NCBI GenBank assembly: GCA_963822695.1
Contig: CAWGJH010000028.1
Span: 23,520-87,519 of the forward strand
Direction: 5' to 3'
Origin: GCA-003244245 sp963822695
GTDB taxonomy: Bacteria > Actinomycetota > Actinomycetes > Mycobacteriales > Pseudonocardiaceae
DNA: 64,000 bases
A model generated the notes under the pieces. That model worked only from the letters and a program-made list of their open reading frames with translations, made no database searches and was not told where the DNA came from. Below are positions 1-9,268 of this stretch, one piece after another; the stretch's first letter is position 1, and each line of letters begins with the position of its first letter. The translations under genes were made by a program, and so were the position numbers.

Positions 1-863
1 GGGTCTTGAGCGGCGTGCACCCCGGTGAGTACGGCCAGCAGGGTGATCCCGATCCCCATCGCGACCGCCAACACCGCGAGGTAGCCCAACACAGTGGCGG
101 CGTTGCGCGCTTTCGGCTTCTGGAAGACCTGAACTCCGTTGCTGATCGCCTCCACCCCGGTCAGCGCGGTGCAGCCCTGCGCGAACGCACGCAAGACCAA
201 AAACGCGGCGAGGACGCCGGTGGCCTGCTCGGTGGCGTGAATCTGGTAGCCCGCGCTCTCGGCGACCAGGTGCTGCCCGGTGCCCAGCTTCACTCCCGCC
301 CAGATGAACATGACGAAGATGCCCACCACGAACCCGTAGGTGGGGACGGCGAAAGTCTTACCGGTCTCCCGCACCCCCCGCAGGTTGACCACCATCAGCA
401 CCGCGACGAATCCCACCGATATCGCCACCGCGTGCGGGGCGGTCGTGGGCAACGCCGAGGTGATCGCCGACACCCCAGCCACCACCGACACCGCCACCGT
501 CATCACGTAGTCCACCAACAACGCCGAGGCGGCCACTAACCCAGCCGAACTGCCCAGGTTCTCGTGACTGACGATGTAGGATCCACCACCACTCGGGTAG
601 GCGTAACAGGTCTGCCGGTAGGAGGCGGCCACTATCACGAACAACACCGCCACCGCCACCGCCAGATACGGTGCTACGTAGTAGAACGCCAACCCTCCCG
701 CCGACAACGCCACCAAGATCGCCTCAGTGGCGTAGGCCACCGAGGACAACGCGTCACTGCAAAAGATCGGCAACGCCAAGCTCTTCGGCAACAACGTGTC
801 ACCCAGTTGCCGGCTCGCCAACGGCCGACCCAGCAACAATCGCTTCGACAAGCTCGTCCACAC
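1..863 (-). CDS. APC superfamily amino-acid permease, C-terminus outside window
   Basis: The reverse strand is open from a GTG at 863 to the left edge, giving 287 residues of a polytopic membrane protein. Visible features are an N-terminal segment reading ALPIFCSDALSSVAYATEAI, the APC motif YPSGGGSYIVSHENLG, and CTALTGVEAISNGVQVF followed by PKARNAATVLG, typical of the long APC permeases of actinobacteria. It should import amino acids or a related cation-coupled substrate across the plasma membrane; the substrate cannot be read. A TTG three codons upstream is an alternative start; neither has a strong ribosome site. The 3' end is cut by the window. Confidence 0.85.
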   Translation of the reverse strand, partial: MWTSLSKRLLLGRPLASRQLGDTLLPKSLALPIFCSDALSSVAYATEAILVALSAGGLAFYYVAPYLAVAVAVLFVIVAASYRQTCYAYPSGGGSYIVSHENLGSSAGLVAASALLVDYVMTVAVSVVAGVSAITSALPTTAPHAVAISVGFVAVLMVVNLRGVRETGKTFAVPTYGFVVGIFVMFIWAGVKLGTGQHLVAESAGYQIHATEQATGVLAAFLVLRAFAQGCTALTGVEAISNGVQVFQKPKARNAATVLGYLAVLAVAMGIGITLLAVLTGVHAAQD

Positions 864-939
864 GACGCCCAAGCCTACGGGTCAACTCCACCTCACCCGC
901 GCCCCAAGCGGGCCCGCGGTACCGGCTGAGCCGCCTGAT

Positions 940-1455
940 TCAGCTGAGCCGGCCCGGATGGCTGTCGTCGCCCGGAGGGGGCGGGTTGGCTCCGTCGGTC
1001 GCGTCGTACTCGTCGTCGTGGGAGAACCGGGGCGCCCATCGGCGGGCATCGACGGCGCGCAGCCCGGGCAGATAGCGAATCTCCAGGGCGAGCAGGACCA
1101 GGCCGGTTGCGACTGCGGCCAGCGCAAACTTACCTTCCCCGGCGGCCGCGCCGATCGCCGCGGTCGCGAAGATCGCCGCGGCGGTGGTCACCCCACGCAC
1201 CACCTCGCCGTGGCGCATCGCCTGGTGAAACACCAGCCCACCGCCGATGAACCCGATCCCGGTCACCGCGCCGGCCAGGGCGTTGGGGGCATTGTTGGCT
1301 GACAGCACTCCGATCACCCCGGTGGCGACCCCGATCAGCGAGAAGGTCCGATCCCCGGCCGGGGAGCCGCGCAACTGGCGTTCGAAGCCGAGAACGAAAG
1401 TGAGCCCGAAGGCCATCAGAAGCCGCAGCGCCAGGTGCATCTCGTCGACGTGCAC
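940..1455 (-). CDS. MgtC/SapB family membrane protein
   Basis: A 171-aa protein with four to five hydrophobic segments in the first 130 residues and the MgtC-family stretch GFERQLRG near residue 23, then the glycine-rich GAVTGIGFIGGG. MgtC proteins are inner-membrane factors linked to growth at low Mg2+ and to control of ATP synthase or phosphate uptake in pathogens; in soil actinomycetes the role is not settled. The C-terminal 35 residues are hydrophilic and Pro/Asp rich. The start is GTG; an ATG lies five codons inside. It follows the same strand as the APC permease, with 76 bases between the MgtC stop and the permease start. Confidence 0.85.
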   Translation of the reverse strand: MHVDEMHLALRLLMAFGLTFVLGFERQLRGSPAGDRTFSLIGVATGVIGVLSANNAPNALAGAVTGIGFIGGGLVFHQAMRHGEVVRGVTTAAAIFATAAIGAAAGEGKFALAAVATGLVLLALEIRYLPGLRAVDARRWAPRFSHDDEYDATDGANPPPPGDDSHPGRLS

Positions 1456-1586
1456 ACCCCCGATCCTCCAACGGCGGAGTACATACCGCTGCCCGGCTGT
1501 CGTGAACTGCTGGTGAGCTGTGGTTGTGGCCCGACGCGGGGACCGATAGCCTGGCCTGAGCCGACGATCAGAGGGAGCACACCGGT

Positions 1587-2000
1587 GTGGGTAAGATGAT
1601 CTGGAAGGATGAGCCAGATGCGCACGACTACCCTGCCGCCGCCTCCTACCTCTCGTTGATCGCGACCAGTGACGAGGTCAGCGGCCTGGTCAAACGGCTC
1701 AAGGAGGCCCCTCTTGAGCACTACAAGGCCAAGGACATATTGCGTGCCTCGGGGCTCCGATTGTTAGCCCCAGACAGCCCGCATGTGGCGGCCGACCTGG
1801 CCAAGGTGAAGAGCAAGAAGGCACTGTCCCCGGTCCTGCTCATCCGGGGCGACCTGACGCTGGGAATTGCCCTGCAGATCGCGGATGGCTACCACCGAGT
1901 GTGTGCCAGCTACCACCTCGACGAAAACACCGACATCCCCTGCCACATCGTCGACCACGCTCGCCACTCTCATTCACATCCAGGCCACGCCACTTCCTGA
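1587..2000 (+). CDS. Conserved hypothetical protein, ParB-like C-terminal half
   Basis: A 137-aa soluble protein starting at GTG 1587, nine bases after GAGGGAG. The N-terminal half is helical and unfamiliar. The C-terminal half, PVLLIRG followed by LQIADGYHRVCASY and IPCHIVD, resembles the ParB/sulfiredoxin nucleotide-binding fold, where a xDGxHR loop is the hallmark. Family membership is an inference from this motif. It ends six bases before the start of the SEDS protein, but no functional tie is evident. Confidence 0.6.
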   Translation: MGKMIWKDEPDAHDYPAAASYLSLIATSDEVSGLVKRLKEAPLEHYKAKDILRASGLRLLAPDSPHVAADLAKVKSKKALSPVLLIRGDLTLGIALQIADGYHRVCASYHLDENTDIPCHIVDHARHSHSHPGHATS

Positions 2001-2005
2001 ATGCG

Positions 2006-3451
2006 ATGAAGACTCCGGGGCGACCTGGCCAACGATTCCGGATGACCGGGCAGCCAGCGGCCACCGGTCGTGGTATTGAGCTGGGGTTACTGGTGTTCGC
2101 TGCTGGGCTGGTCACGCTGGCGTTGATACTGGTCCAGACCGAGCAGGAACAGCAGCTATCACGGTCGCTGCTCTACCTTGGACTGGCCTATCTGGCCATG
2201 TTCGGCGTGGCGCACACCGCGGTGCGCTGGTTAGCTCCCCACGCCGATCCGCTGATCCTGCCCTGTGTCGCCCTGCTCAACGGCCTGGGCTTGGTGATGA
2301 TCTACCGGCTGGACCTGGCCGCGGCGAAGCAAGCCCTCGACGCGGGCCAATCCGTTGAGACCGCGGATGCATCCCGCCAGGTGGTGTGGACCGCCGTGGC
2401 ACTGGTGTTGTTCGTGGCGGTGCTGTGGTGGGTGCGCGACCACCGGACCTTGGCCTCCTACGGCTACACCTTCGGCCTGGTGGGGTTGGGGTTACTGGTG
2501 CTGCCTGGAGTGCTGCCAGCGAGCATTTCCCAGGTCAACGGGGCCAAGCTGTGGCTGCGGCTTGGCTCGCTGTCGATCCAGCCCGGCGAGTTCGCCAAGA
2601 TCCTGATCATCGTGTTCGTCGCGGTGTTCCTCGTCACCAACCGGGAGTTGTTCACCTCCGCAGGCCGCCACTTCCTCGGGATGACCTTCCCCCGGCCACG
2701 CGATCTGGCGCCGCTGCTGGTCGCGTGGGGGCTCTCGATCGGCGTGTTGGCGCTGGAAAAGGAACTCGGTGCCTCACTGCTGATCTTCGGTGTGGTCCTG
2801 GCGATGCTGTACACGGCCACCGAACGAGTATCCTGGGTGCTCATCGGCCTGGCGTTCTTCGCGGCCGGCAGCGTGCTCGCCTACCACCTGTTCGCCCACG
2901 TCCGGGTCCGGGTGCAGGTGTGGTCCGATCCCTTCGCCCACTACTACGAGTCGGGCTACCAGGTCGCCCAGTCGCTGTTCGGACTGGCCACCGGCGGCGT
3001 AGCCGGAACCGGCCTGGGCGGCGGCCGACCCGACCTGGTCCCGGTGGCCAACACCGATTTCATCATGGCCGGCATCGGGGAAGAACTCGGCCTGATCGGG
3101 TTCACCGCGGTCCTGATGATCTATCTACTGCTGGTTGCCCGGGGTCTGCGGGCCGCCCTGTCGGTGCGCGACGCCTTCGGCAAACTCCTCGCCACCGGCC
3201 TGTCGATCACTATCGCACTCCAGGTGTTCATCGTCACCGGCGGAGTCACCAACCTCATTCCCGAAACGGGGCTCACCACCCCCTTCCTGTCCTACGGCGG
3301 CTCTTCCCTGCTCGCCAACTACATGCTGGTCGCCCTGCTCATCCGCATCTCCCACGCCGCCAGACAACCCCTACCCACCACCCCACCCCGACCACACCCG
3401 ATCCCGCTGGCTTCCGCCGCCACCGAACTCGTCACCCGCCCCCGCACCTAG
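2006..3451 (+). CDS. SEDS-family (FtsW/RodA) peptidoglycan glycosyltransferase
   Basis: About 480 residues with ten or so membrane spans. Diagnostic SEDS features are the GEFAKI segment, GTGLGGGRPDLVPVANTDFI, the ELGLIG motif, and PFLSYGGSSLLANY near the C-terminus. SEDS proteins polymerise lipid II glycan strands in partnership with a class B PBP. I start it at ATG 2006; an ATG at 2042 is equally plausible, while the reading upstream to 1901 overlaps the previous gene out of frame and is rejected. No PBP lies beside it, unlike the rodA expected downstream of pstP at the other end of the window, so this looks like an extra copy, perhaps for hyphal or spore wall growth. Confidence 0.88.
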   Translation: MKTPGRPGQRFRMTGQPAATGRGIELGLLVFAAGLVTLALILVQTEQEQQLSRSLLYLGLAYLAMFGVAHTAVRWLAPHADPLILPCVALLNGLGLVMIYRLDLAAAKQALDAGQSVETADASRQVVWTAVALVLFVAVLWWVRDHRTLASYGYTFGLVGLGLLVLPGVLPASISQVNGAKLWLRLGSLSIQPGEFAKILIIVFVAVFLVTNRELFTSAGRHFLGMTFPRPRDLAPLLVAWGLSIGVLALEKELGASLLIFGVVLAMLYTATERVSWVLIGLAFFAAGSVLAYHLFAHVRVRVQVWSDPFAHYYESGYQVAQSLFGLATGGVAGTGLGGGRPDLVPVANTDFIMAGIGEELGLIGFTAVLMIYLLLVARGLRAALSVRDAFGKLLATGLSITIALQVFIVTGGVTNLIPETGLTTPFLSYGGSSLLANYMLVALLIRISHAARQPLPTTPPRPHPIPLASAATELVTRPRT

Positions 3452-3460
3452 CCAGGCCCG

Positions 3461-3769
3461 CTACCGGGTCACGGCCCCGGTGACGCGGCCGGGGTGCAGA
3501 ATCCGCCAGAGCCACCCGGGGCGGCGGTGCCGCCCGCGCCGGGCCGGGTCCGTGGGGAGGCGCGCCGCGACTAACACGGCGGTGCATTCGGGGCACGGTC
3601 GGCCGACTGGGGCGGCCATTGCCGCCGCGATGACGCGATAGCCGCAGAGCGCCTCGTAGTGCCCGGTCTGGCGGCCGGCGACGATGTTCTCGTCGGTCAC
3701 CTCGTGGGCCCGGCGATCGAAGTAGCAGGTGATCGGGATTGTGTACAGCCGCTCAGCCACCAACATCAC
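3461..3769 (-). CDS. Small H/C...CxxC protein (paralogue 1)
   Basis: A 102-aa protein with the pattern GHYEALCG-x16-RPCPEC and His residues upstream, followed by a basic tail. The spacing His, Cys-Gly, CxxC suggests one bound zinc. Four other genes in this window share the pattern (10405-10680, 32274-32528, 32510-32773, 33603-33872). The family is not characterised to my knowledge. The 3' end converges on the SEDS gene with nine bases between them. Start ATG 3769 or 3766, after a G-rich stretch. Confidence 0.65.
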   Translation of the reverse strand: MMLVAERLYTIPITCYFDRRAHEVTDENIVAGRQTGHYEALCGYRVIAAAMAAPVGRPCPECTAVLVAARLPTDPARRGRHRRPGWLWRILHPGRVTGAVTR

Positions 3770-3937
3770 CCCCCACCAGCGGTGGGTGCCCGGACTCGGT
3801 GCGACCGGCTAACGGTGCGTCCATCGCGGTCCCCCTGCCCGCTTGGCCTGGTGGAGCTGCCCCACCCCCGGCCAGCCGAGGGCGGGGCAGCCACGGCCGT
3901 GTGGCCTAGACTGGCCCGCGCCGCGAGGACAAGTATA

Positions 3938-3963
3938 CGTAATGCACTACGGATTGCAATACG
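3938..3963. promoter_or_regulatory. Imperfect palindrome upstream of XRE pseudogene
   Basis: CGTAATGCA, eight bases, TGCAATACG: nine-base arms with one mismatch, about 95 bases before the ATG of the XRE gene. Size and place fit an operator for the downstream regulator or a neighbour; this is inference. Confidence 0.35.
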
Positions 3964-4056
3964 AAGAGGGGGGTGATGTCGCGGAGCTGACGTAACGTGT
4001 TTGCGCCAGTGCAGACTGTCGCCAGGGCTCCGCCTGACGACGGGAGAGTGAGGACA

Positions 4057-4904
4057 ATGGCCGACCGGGAAGATCCCTTGGCGTTGCGCTGGCTCATCGG
4101 CGTTGAGCTGGCGAATTTCCGCAAGCGAGCAGGCAAGAGGGCCACCGACGCGGCGAAGGTGATCGGCTGCTCGCCGGGCAAGATCGGCCACCTGGAGAGC
4201 GGCCGCAACCAGCAGCAACCGGCCGAGGTCACCGACCTGCTCCGGTATTACGGCGCGGACCTGGCCGACATCGAACGGATGGCCTCGCTCGCCGGGAGGG
4301 CTGACCGGCCAACGTGGTGGGCGCCGTGGACCGACGTGGTGCCGGACTGGCTGCGGACGTTCGTGGGCCTGGAAGGGCTCGCCCGCACCGCGTCGGACTA
4401 CGCGACGTTCGTCGTGCCGGCCCTGCTCCAAACCGCCGACTACTCCCTCGGAGCCACTGCCAGTAGCGGCCGCGTCCGGCCTGACCACACGAGTGTCGGG
4501 GGCTACGCATGGACCGGCAACGGCGGCTGCACTCGGACAGCGATCCGCTCCAGTTCCTCGCGTTGATCGAGGAGTCGGTGCTGGACCGGCCGGTCGGCGG
4601 TCCGGCTGTGATGCGGCGCCAGCTTGAGCACCTGATCTCCATGTCCGAACGGGACAACGTGGAGATCCAGGTTCTGCCCACATCCGTTGGGTGGCACGAC
4701 GGGGGTGTCGGACCGTTCACGCTGCTTGGCTTCGCCCAAGCGCAGTCCATCGCCTACCTCGAGATCGTCAACGGCGCCATCTACGTCCAGGATCACGATG
4801 AGGTGGCGGGGTACACTCGGATCGTTACGAGGCTGCGTGAACGTGCGCTCTCGCCAGCCGACACCGTGACGGCGATCCGCGCTCGCCTCACCGCGCTGAC
4901 CTGA
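4057..4904 (+). pseudogene. XRE-family regulator with DUF5753, frameshifted
   Basis: The N-terminal part (ATG 4057, after GGGAGAGTGAGGA) has a helix-turn-helix over about residues 10-60 including IGCSPGKIGHLESGR, then the DUF5753 opening ALLQTADY. The frame is lost near 4490-4505. The rest of DUF5753 continues in another frame from about 4509 (RQRRL, IEESVLDRPVGG, VEIQVLPTSVGWHDG, LRERALSPADT) to the stop at 4904. Compared with the usual linker between DHT and MxRQRRL, four bases seem to be missing. Relatives are about 280-aa repressor-like proteins encoded before a DUF397 gene, as here. Either a real mutation or a sequence error; several nearby genes show the same. Confidence 0.8.
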
Positions 4905-4918
4905 GCCCGGAGGACACC

Positions 4919-5167
4919 ATGCCCACCGCACACCGCCGCTTCACCGGCGCGCAGTGGTCGCGCTGGCTTGATGAGGTGGTCTCCGACCACCTGACCAACA
5001 CCAACGGTGCCGTCGCGGTCCTCGTCCGGCCTGGCTCCTGGACCGTCCGCGAAGCCTCGACAGGCACCGAACTCGTGTTTGACGAGCAGGAATGGACCGC
5101 CTTCCGCCTAGGCGCCAAAGACGGCGAATTCTCCCCACCGGTGAGGGAACGGTCACCGATCGCTTAA
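4919..5167 (+). CDS. DUF397 domain protein
   Basis: An 82-aa protein starting at ATG 4919 after GGAGG. The C-terminal half (VLVRPGSWTVRE, FDEQEWTAFRLGAKDGEF) matches the DUF397 signature of small actinobacterial proteins paired with XRE/DUF5753 regulators; some pairs influence development or antibiotic production. The N-terminal half is divergent. It sits 14 bases after the broken XRE gene, so if that gene is truly dead this is an orphaned partner. Confidence 0.75.
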   Translation: MPTAHRRFTGAQWSRWLDEVVSDHLTNTNGAVAVLVRPGSWTVREASTGTELVFDEQEWTAFRLGAKDGEFSPPVRERSPIA

Positions 5168-5339
5168 CCACGAGTTGGGCAGAGGGAAAACTATGCGTCC
5201 CGTTGGGGTCGGTCATGGCGGTGATGCCGAACCGGGTCCGGTCAGGGCGGCCCAGCGCATTATGATGATCACGAAGGGTGATGGGCGTGGCCGAGACGAC
5301 GGCTCTTTCCATGCCGCCACTGAGGGTCCGCTTGTTTAG

Positions 5340-6308
5340 TTAAACGGGCAGGCGTTGGGAGGTGAGCAGGGCGGTGCCGGCGGCGGCCAGGCAGGCGAGG
5401 GTGCCCAGGATGAGCCATGGCTTGCTGACATCGTGGCGGATGGTCTGGTAGCCGATCTGCTGGTTCAGGGTGTCATAGACCTGGTGAATCTGCTGGTTGC
5501 TCTGGGCGGGGTAGAACTCGCCGCCGGAGAGTTGGGCGACTTTGGCCAGTGAGTCGTCGTCAACGGGCACGGGGAGTTGTTCGCCTTGGATGGTGACGGT
5601 GCCGTAGGGGGTGCCGAAGGAGATGGTGCTGATCGGGATGTGTGCCGCTCCAGCTTGGGCGGCCACGGTGAACTCGTCGCGGCCGGTGTTTTGTTTGCCA
5701 TCGCTCATCAGCACGATGCGCGCCGGTGGTGGTCCTTGGCCTTGGCCGGGGATGAGTTCGTTGACCGCGTCGATGGCGCTCAGCGCGGCCGCGAGGGCAT
5801 CCCCCGTGGCGGTGGACTCGGCCAGTTTCAGGTTTTGGACGGCGCGTACGGCCTGGTCCCGATCAGTGGTGGGACTGACCAGGACGGTCGCTGAGCCGGC
5901 GAAGGACTCCACCCCCAAGTTCAGGCCCGGGGGCAGGTGCCGGACGAACGAGGTGGCGGCGTCCTGCGCGGCGGCCAGGCGGGTAGGACTGACATCGGTG
6001 GAGTTCATCGATAGTGACACATCGATGACGAGCATGACGGTGGCCCGGTTGCGGAGCACTTGGATATTCGCGGTGGGTCCGGCTAACCCCACGGTCAGCA
6101 GCAGCAGGGCCAGGATCAGCAACACGGCGGGGATGTGCCGGGGCCAGCCTGGCCGGCGTGGGGCGATGCGTTCCAGCAACTCCAGGTTGGCAAAACGCAG
6201 CGTGTAGCGGCGGGCCCGCCGTTGCACCCACACGTAGCCGACCACCACAGCGGCGATCAACCCCAGTAACCCGAACCAACCAGGTGCCGAGAATCCGCCC
6301 AACGCCAT
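5340..6308 (-). CDS. VWA-domain membrane protein (BatA/Rv1481-like)
   Basis: A 322-aa protein with membrane spans near residues 10-28 and 60-80, an extracytoplasmic von Willebrand A domain with an intact MIDAS start at D96-x-S98-x-S100, a downstream MSDG segment, and a C-terminal span. This architecture matches mycobacterial Rv1481 and Bat proteins, usually next to a MoxR ATPase and a DUF58 protein. Those partners would lie upstream on this strand but are absent, replaced by the divergent ABC operon, so the gene appears isolated here. Confidence 0.85.
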   Translation of the reverse strand: MALGGFSAPGWFGLLGLIAAVVVGYVWVQRRARRYTLRFANLELLERIAPRRPGWPRHIPAVLLILALLLLTVGLAGPTANIQVLRNRATVMLVIDVSLSMNSTDVSPTRLAAAQDAATSFVRHLPPGLNLGVESFAGSATVLVSPTTDRDQAVRAVQNLKLAESTATGDALAAALSAIDAVNELIPGQGQGPPPARIVLMSDGKQNTGRDEFTVAAQAGAAHIPISTISFGTPYGTVTIQGEQLPVPVDDDSLAKVAQLSGGEFYPAQSNQQIHQVYDTLNQQIGYQTIRHDVSKPWLILGTLACLAAAGTALLTSQRLPV

Positions 6309-6474
6309 GCCGGCAGTGAACTCAACCGGTCATGCAACCCCGGTAAGGCGGCCCGGTAAGGCTGACGGCCTACCACCGCCGACCTGTCCCGGCGGGAACT
6401 GGCCAGGCCCGGATAGACGACTATTGCGTCCAGAGGGGATGGCAGGGGGCTGGTGAAAGGAGGGGCCATCGGCG

Positions 6475-7662
6475 ATGAGGTGGACGCGGGTGTGGCCGGG
6501 TGGGCGGGTGCCGCGGTGGGCGGGCGTGGGCGCCGCCGTCCTGGCTGGTGCCGTCACCCTGAGTGGGGCCCTCAGTGGGTGCGCGGACACCAGCGGGATG
6601 CCGTCGTCGAGCGGGCCAGCGGTGACCGGCGTGGCCAGCGTCGCCGCTGCGGTGAGCGCGGCGGAGCGGCCGGTGACCTGGCAGTTGTCCTCGGCGCCCG
6701 CGATCACCGTCGGCACCGCTGAACGGGGCAAGCGGGTCGCGGTCATCACCAAGGACATCAACGGGTTCATCCAGTCGATCAAGGACGGTATCAGTGCGGC
6801 GGCCAGCAAGGCCGGGATGAGGACGCTGCAGTCGAATCCGGCCGGCAGCGCGGCGGACGTGACTCGCCAGATCTCCCAGGCGATCGCCCAACACGCCAGC
6901 GCGATCATTACGGTCGGCTTTACCACCGCGGACATCGCCGCCCCGCTCCAGCAGGCGCACTCCGCCGGTATCCCGGTGGTCCAACTGTTCGTCACCGACC
7001 CGGGCGCGCCGCCGACCAGCGCCGGGGTGTTCGCCTACGTCAGCCCGTGCTACACCTGCATCGGCGCGACCATGGCCGACATCGTCATCCATGACTCCGG
7101 CGGCGGGGCGGACGCGGTGCTCGTCAACGCACCCGATGTCGGCATCGCCACCTTGGAAGCACATGGCTTCACCGCGGAGATGGGTCAACACTGTCCACGC
7201 TGCACCACCACGGTGTCTGACGCGCCCATCGCGCAGTGGGGCACCCAGATCCCCAGCATCGCCACCGCCGCGGCGGCCGATCCGAGGGTGAACTACGTCG
7301 TGCCGGTGTTCGACACCGCCTCCCCGCTGATCGTGCCGGCGCTGGCCGCCGCGAACGCCACCTCGCGGGTCAAGCTGGTCAGCTCCAACGGTGACCAGGC
7401 GCAGCTTCAGGACATGAAGAACGCCAGCACGCCCCAGTGGGTCGGCAATATCGGTGTCAACGGTGCGTGGATCGGCTGGGCGAGCATGGATGAGGTGCTC
7501 CGCGCACTGACCAACCATCCGGCGCTCGCCGACGAAAAGATCGGCTTCCGGGCGTTCACCCCCACCAACATCGGTACGCTCGACCTGAGCCAGAACCCGT
7601 CAACCTGGTATGGCGGCACGGACTTCGCCGCCCAGTACCTGACGCTGTGGGGCCTGTCCTGA
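6475..7662 (+). CDS. Sugar ABC transporter substrate-binding lipoprotein
   Basis: A 395-aa protein with a lipoprotein signal peptide: basic start, hydrophobic core, lipobox LSGC with Cys36. The mature part is a type 1 periplasmic binding protein of the RbsB/XylF kind (ITVGFTTADIAAPLQQAHSAGIPVVQLF). It should bind a sugar or related small solute outside the membrane and deliver it to the permease two genes downstream. Strong AAAGGAGG ribosome site before ATG 6475. The stop overlaps the ATPase start. An internal CYTC and CPRC hint at disulfides. The substrate is unknown. Confidence 0.85.
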   Translation: MRWTRVWPGGRVPRWAGVGAAVLAGAVTLSGALSGCADTSGMPSSSGPAVTGVASVAAAVSAAERPVTWQLSSAPAITVGTAERGKRVAVITKDINGFIQSIKDGISAAASKAGMRTLQSNPAGSAADVTRQISQAIAQHASAIITVGFTTADIAAPLQQAHSAGIPVVQLFVTDPGAPPTSAGVFAYVSPCYTCIGATMADIVIHDSGGGADAVLVNAPDVGIATLEAHGFTAEMGQHCPRCTTTVSDAPIAQWGTQIPSIATAAAADPRVNYVVPVFDTASPLIVPALAAANATSRVKLVSSNGDQAQLQDMKNASTPQWVGNIGVNGAWIGWASMDEVLRALTNHPALADEKIGFRAFTPTNIGTLDLSQNPSTWYGGTDFAAQYLTLWGLS

Positions 7663-9268
7663 CCTGGACGCCGACTGCTGACCCCATCCCGCCGGAAGGC
7701 ACCGAGTCATCCGGCGCCGCTGCGTGCGCACTGACCGCGCGCGCCATCAGCAAGCGGTTCGCCGGACGCACCGTGCTCCACAAGCTCGACCTGGATCTGC
7801 GCCGGGGCGAGGTCCGCGGCCTGCTCGGGCCCAACGGATCCGGAAAATCGACCTTTGTCAAGATCCTATCCGGCTATCACCGGCCCGAGCCCGGCGCGGT
7901 GCTGACCGTGTGTGGGCAGCCGGTGTCTTTCGCCCGAGCTGGTCACGATCTGGCTCGATGGCTGATGAGCTTCGTCCATCAGGATCTCGGCCTGGTCACC
8001 ACCGCCACGGTCGTGGAGAGCTTCGGCGTCGGCCGCTACCTCACCGGGTTCGGCCGGAGGATCTCCTGGCGCCGGGAGCGTGCCCGACTCGCCGCCGCCC
8101 TGGCGCGGTTCGGCGTCCAGCTACCTCCGGATCGGACGATCGCGGAGATCCCCGTCACCGACCGGGCGATACTAGCCATTGCCAGGGCCTTCGATCGTCT
8201 AGCAGACCAGCGGCAGGGGGTGCTCGTCCTGGACGAACCCACCGCGTTCCTGCCCAGAGACGGGGTCGAGCGGGTGTGTGAGGCCATCCGGACCGTCGCC
8301 CGCCACGGTGTCGGGGTGCTGCTGGTCACCCACAACATCCCCCAGGCCCTCGCCATCACCGAGCGGATCACGGTGCTGCGCGACGGGCACCGGGTGCTGG
8401 AGGAGCCCACCGCCACGCTCACCCCCCAGCGGCTGGTCACCGCGATGGTGGCCGAGCCAGCAAAGCGGCAGGCGACCTCGCGGGGGCGGGAGCCCGCTGT
8501 CCCGCCCCGCGAAGTCGTGCTGAGGGTTCGTGACCTGTGCGGCGAGGCGATCCGCGGGGTGTCCTTCGACGTTCGGGCCGGCGAGATCGTCGGTCTCACC
8601 GGATTGATGGGCAGCGGCGTGCACCACCTTCCCTACCTGCTGTTCGGTGCCACCCCCGCTCGATCAGGATCAGCGAGCGTACACGGCAACCCGTTGCCGC
8701 TGGGCCGCCTGACCCCGTCCGCGCGATACGGGCCGGGCTATGCTTGGTACCCGGCGACCGCGCCCGGCAAGCCGCCGTCCTGGACGCCTCAGCCGCCGAC
8801 AACATCACTCTGGGCAACCTCCGGCGCCACGTCCGGCGTGGGTTGTTGCGCCAGGACAGCGTTGTCGGGCACGCGGGAGCCCTGATGGACCATGCTGGCG
8901 TGCAGCCTTCCACGCCCCGTCGCGATCTCCGCACGTTCAGCGGCGGCAACCAGCAGAAAGCCGTGCTGGCTAAATGGCTCGACCGCGCGCCCACCGTGCT
9001 GCTCTTGGACGAACCGGTCCACGGTGTCGATGTGGCGTCCCGAGCGCAGATCTTCGCCCACCTCGCCGCCCTGGCTGACACCGGCACCGCCATCGTGCTG
9101 GCCAGCATCGACCACGACGACCTCATCGCGATCTGTGACACCGTGCTCGTCCTCGCGGGCGGGCGCATCGTCGCCCGACTCCACGGCGACACCCTGACCG
9201 CCCAGCGGATGCTGGCCGCCTGCTACCAGCACACCCGGACCCGCGACCCGCCACCGCGGACGGTGTGA
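7647..9268 (+). pseudogene. Tandem-ABC sugar transporter ATPase (RbsA/XylG-like), frameshifted
   Basis: Domain 1 has Walker A GPNGSGKST (residues 61-69) and Walker B VLVLDEPT, but its signature region reads EIPVTDRAILAIARAF rather than a normal LSGGQ. Domain 2 begins at VLRVRDLCGEAIRGVSF. The frame breaks between about 8725 and 8745, after LTPSAR, and continues one base back as AGLCLVPGDRARQAAV, reaching FSGGNQQKAVLAKWL and VLLLDEPVHGVD before the stop at 9268. One lost base (or two gained) explains it. GTG 7647 overlaps the previous stop and the end overlaps the permease start by four bases. If the shift is real, domain 2 is lost and the importer should be inactive. Confidence 0.8.

Noticed and set aside
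1901..2005. Upstream extension of the SEDS protein to 1901
   Set aside because: It overlaps the preceding gene out of frame and is Pro/Arg/His rich with no membrane character.
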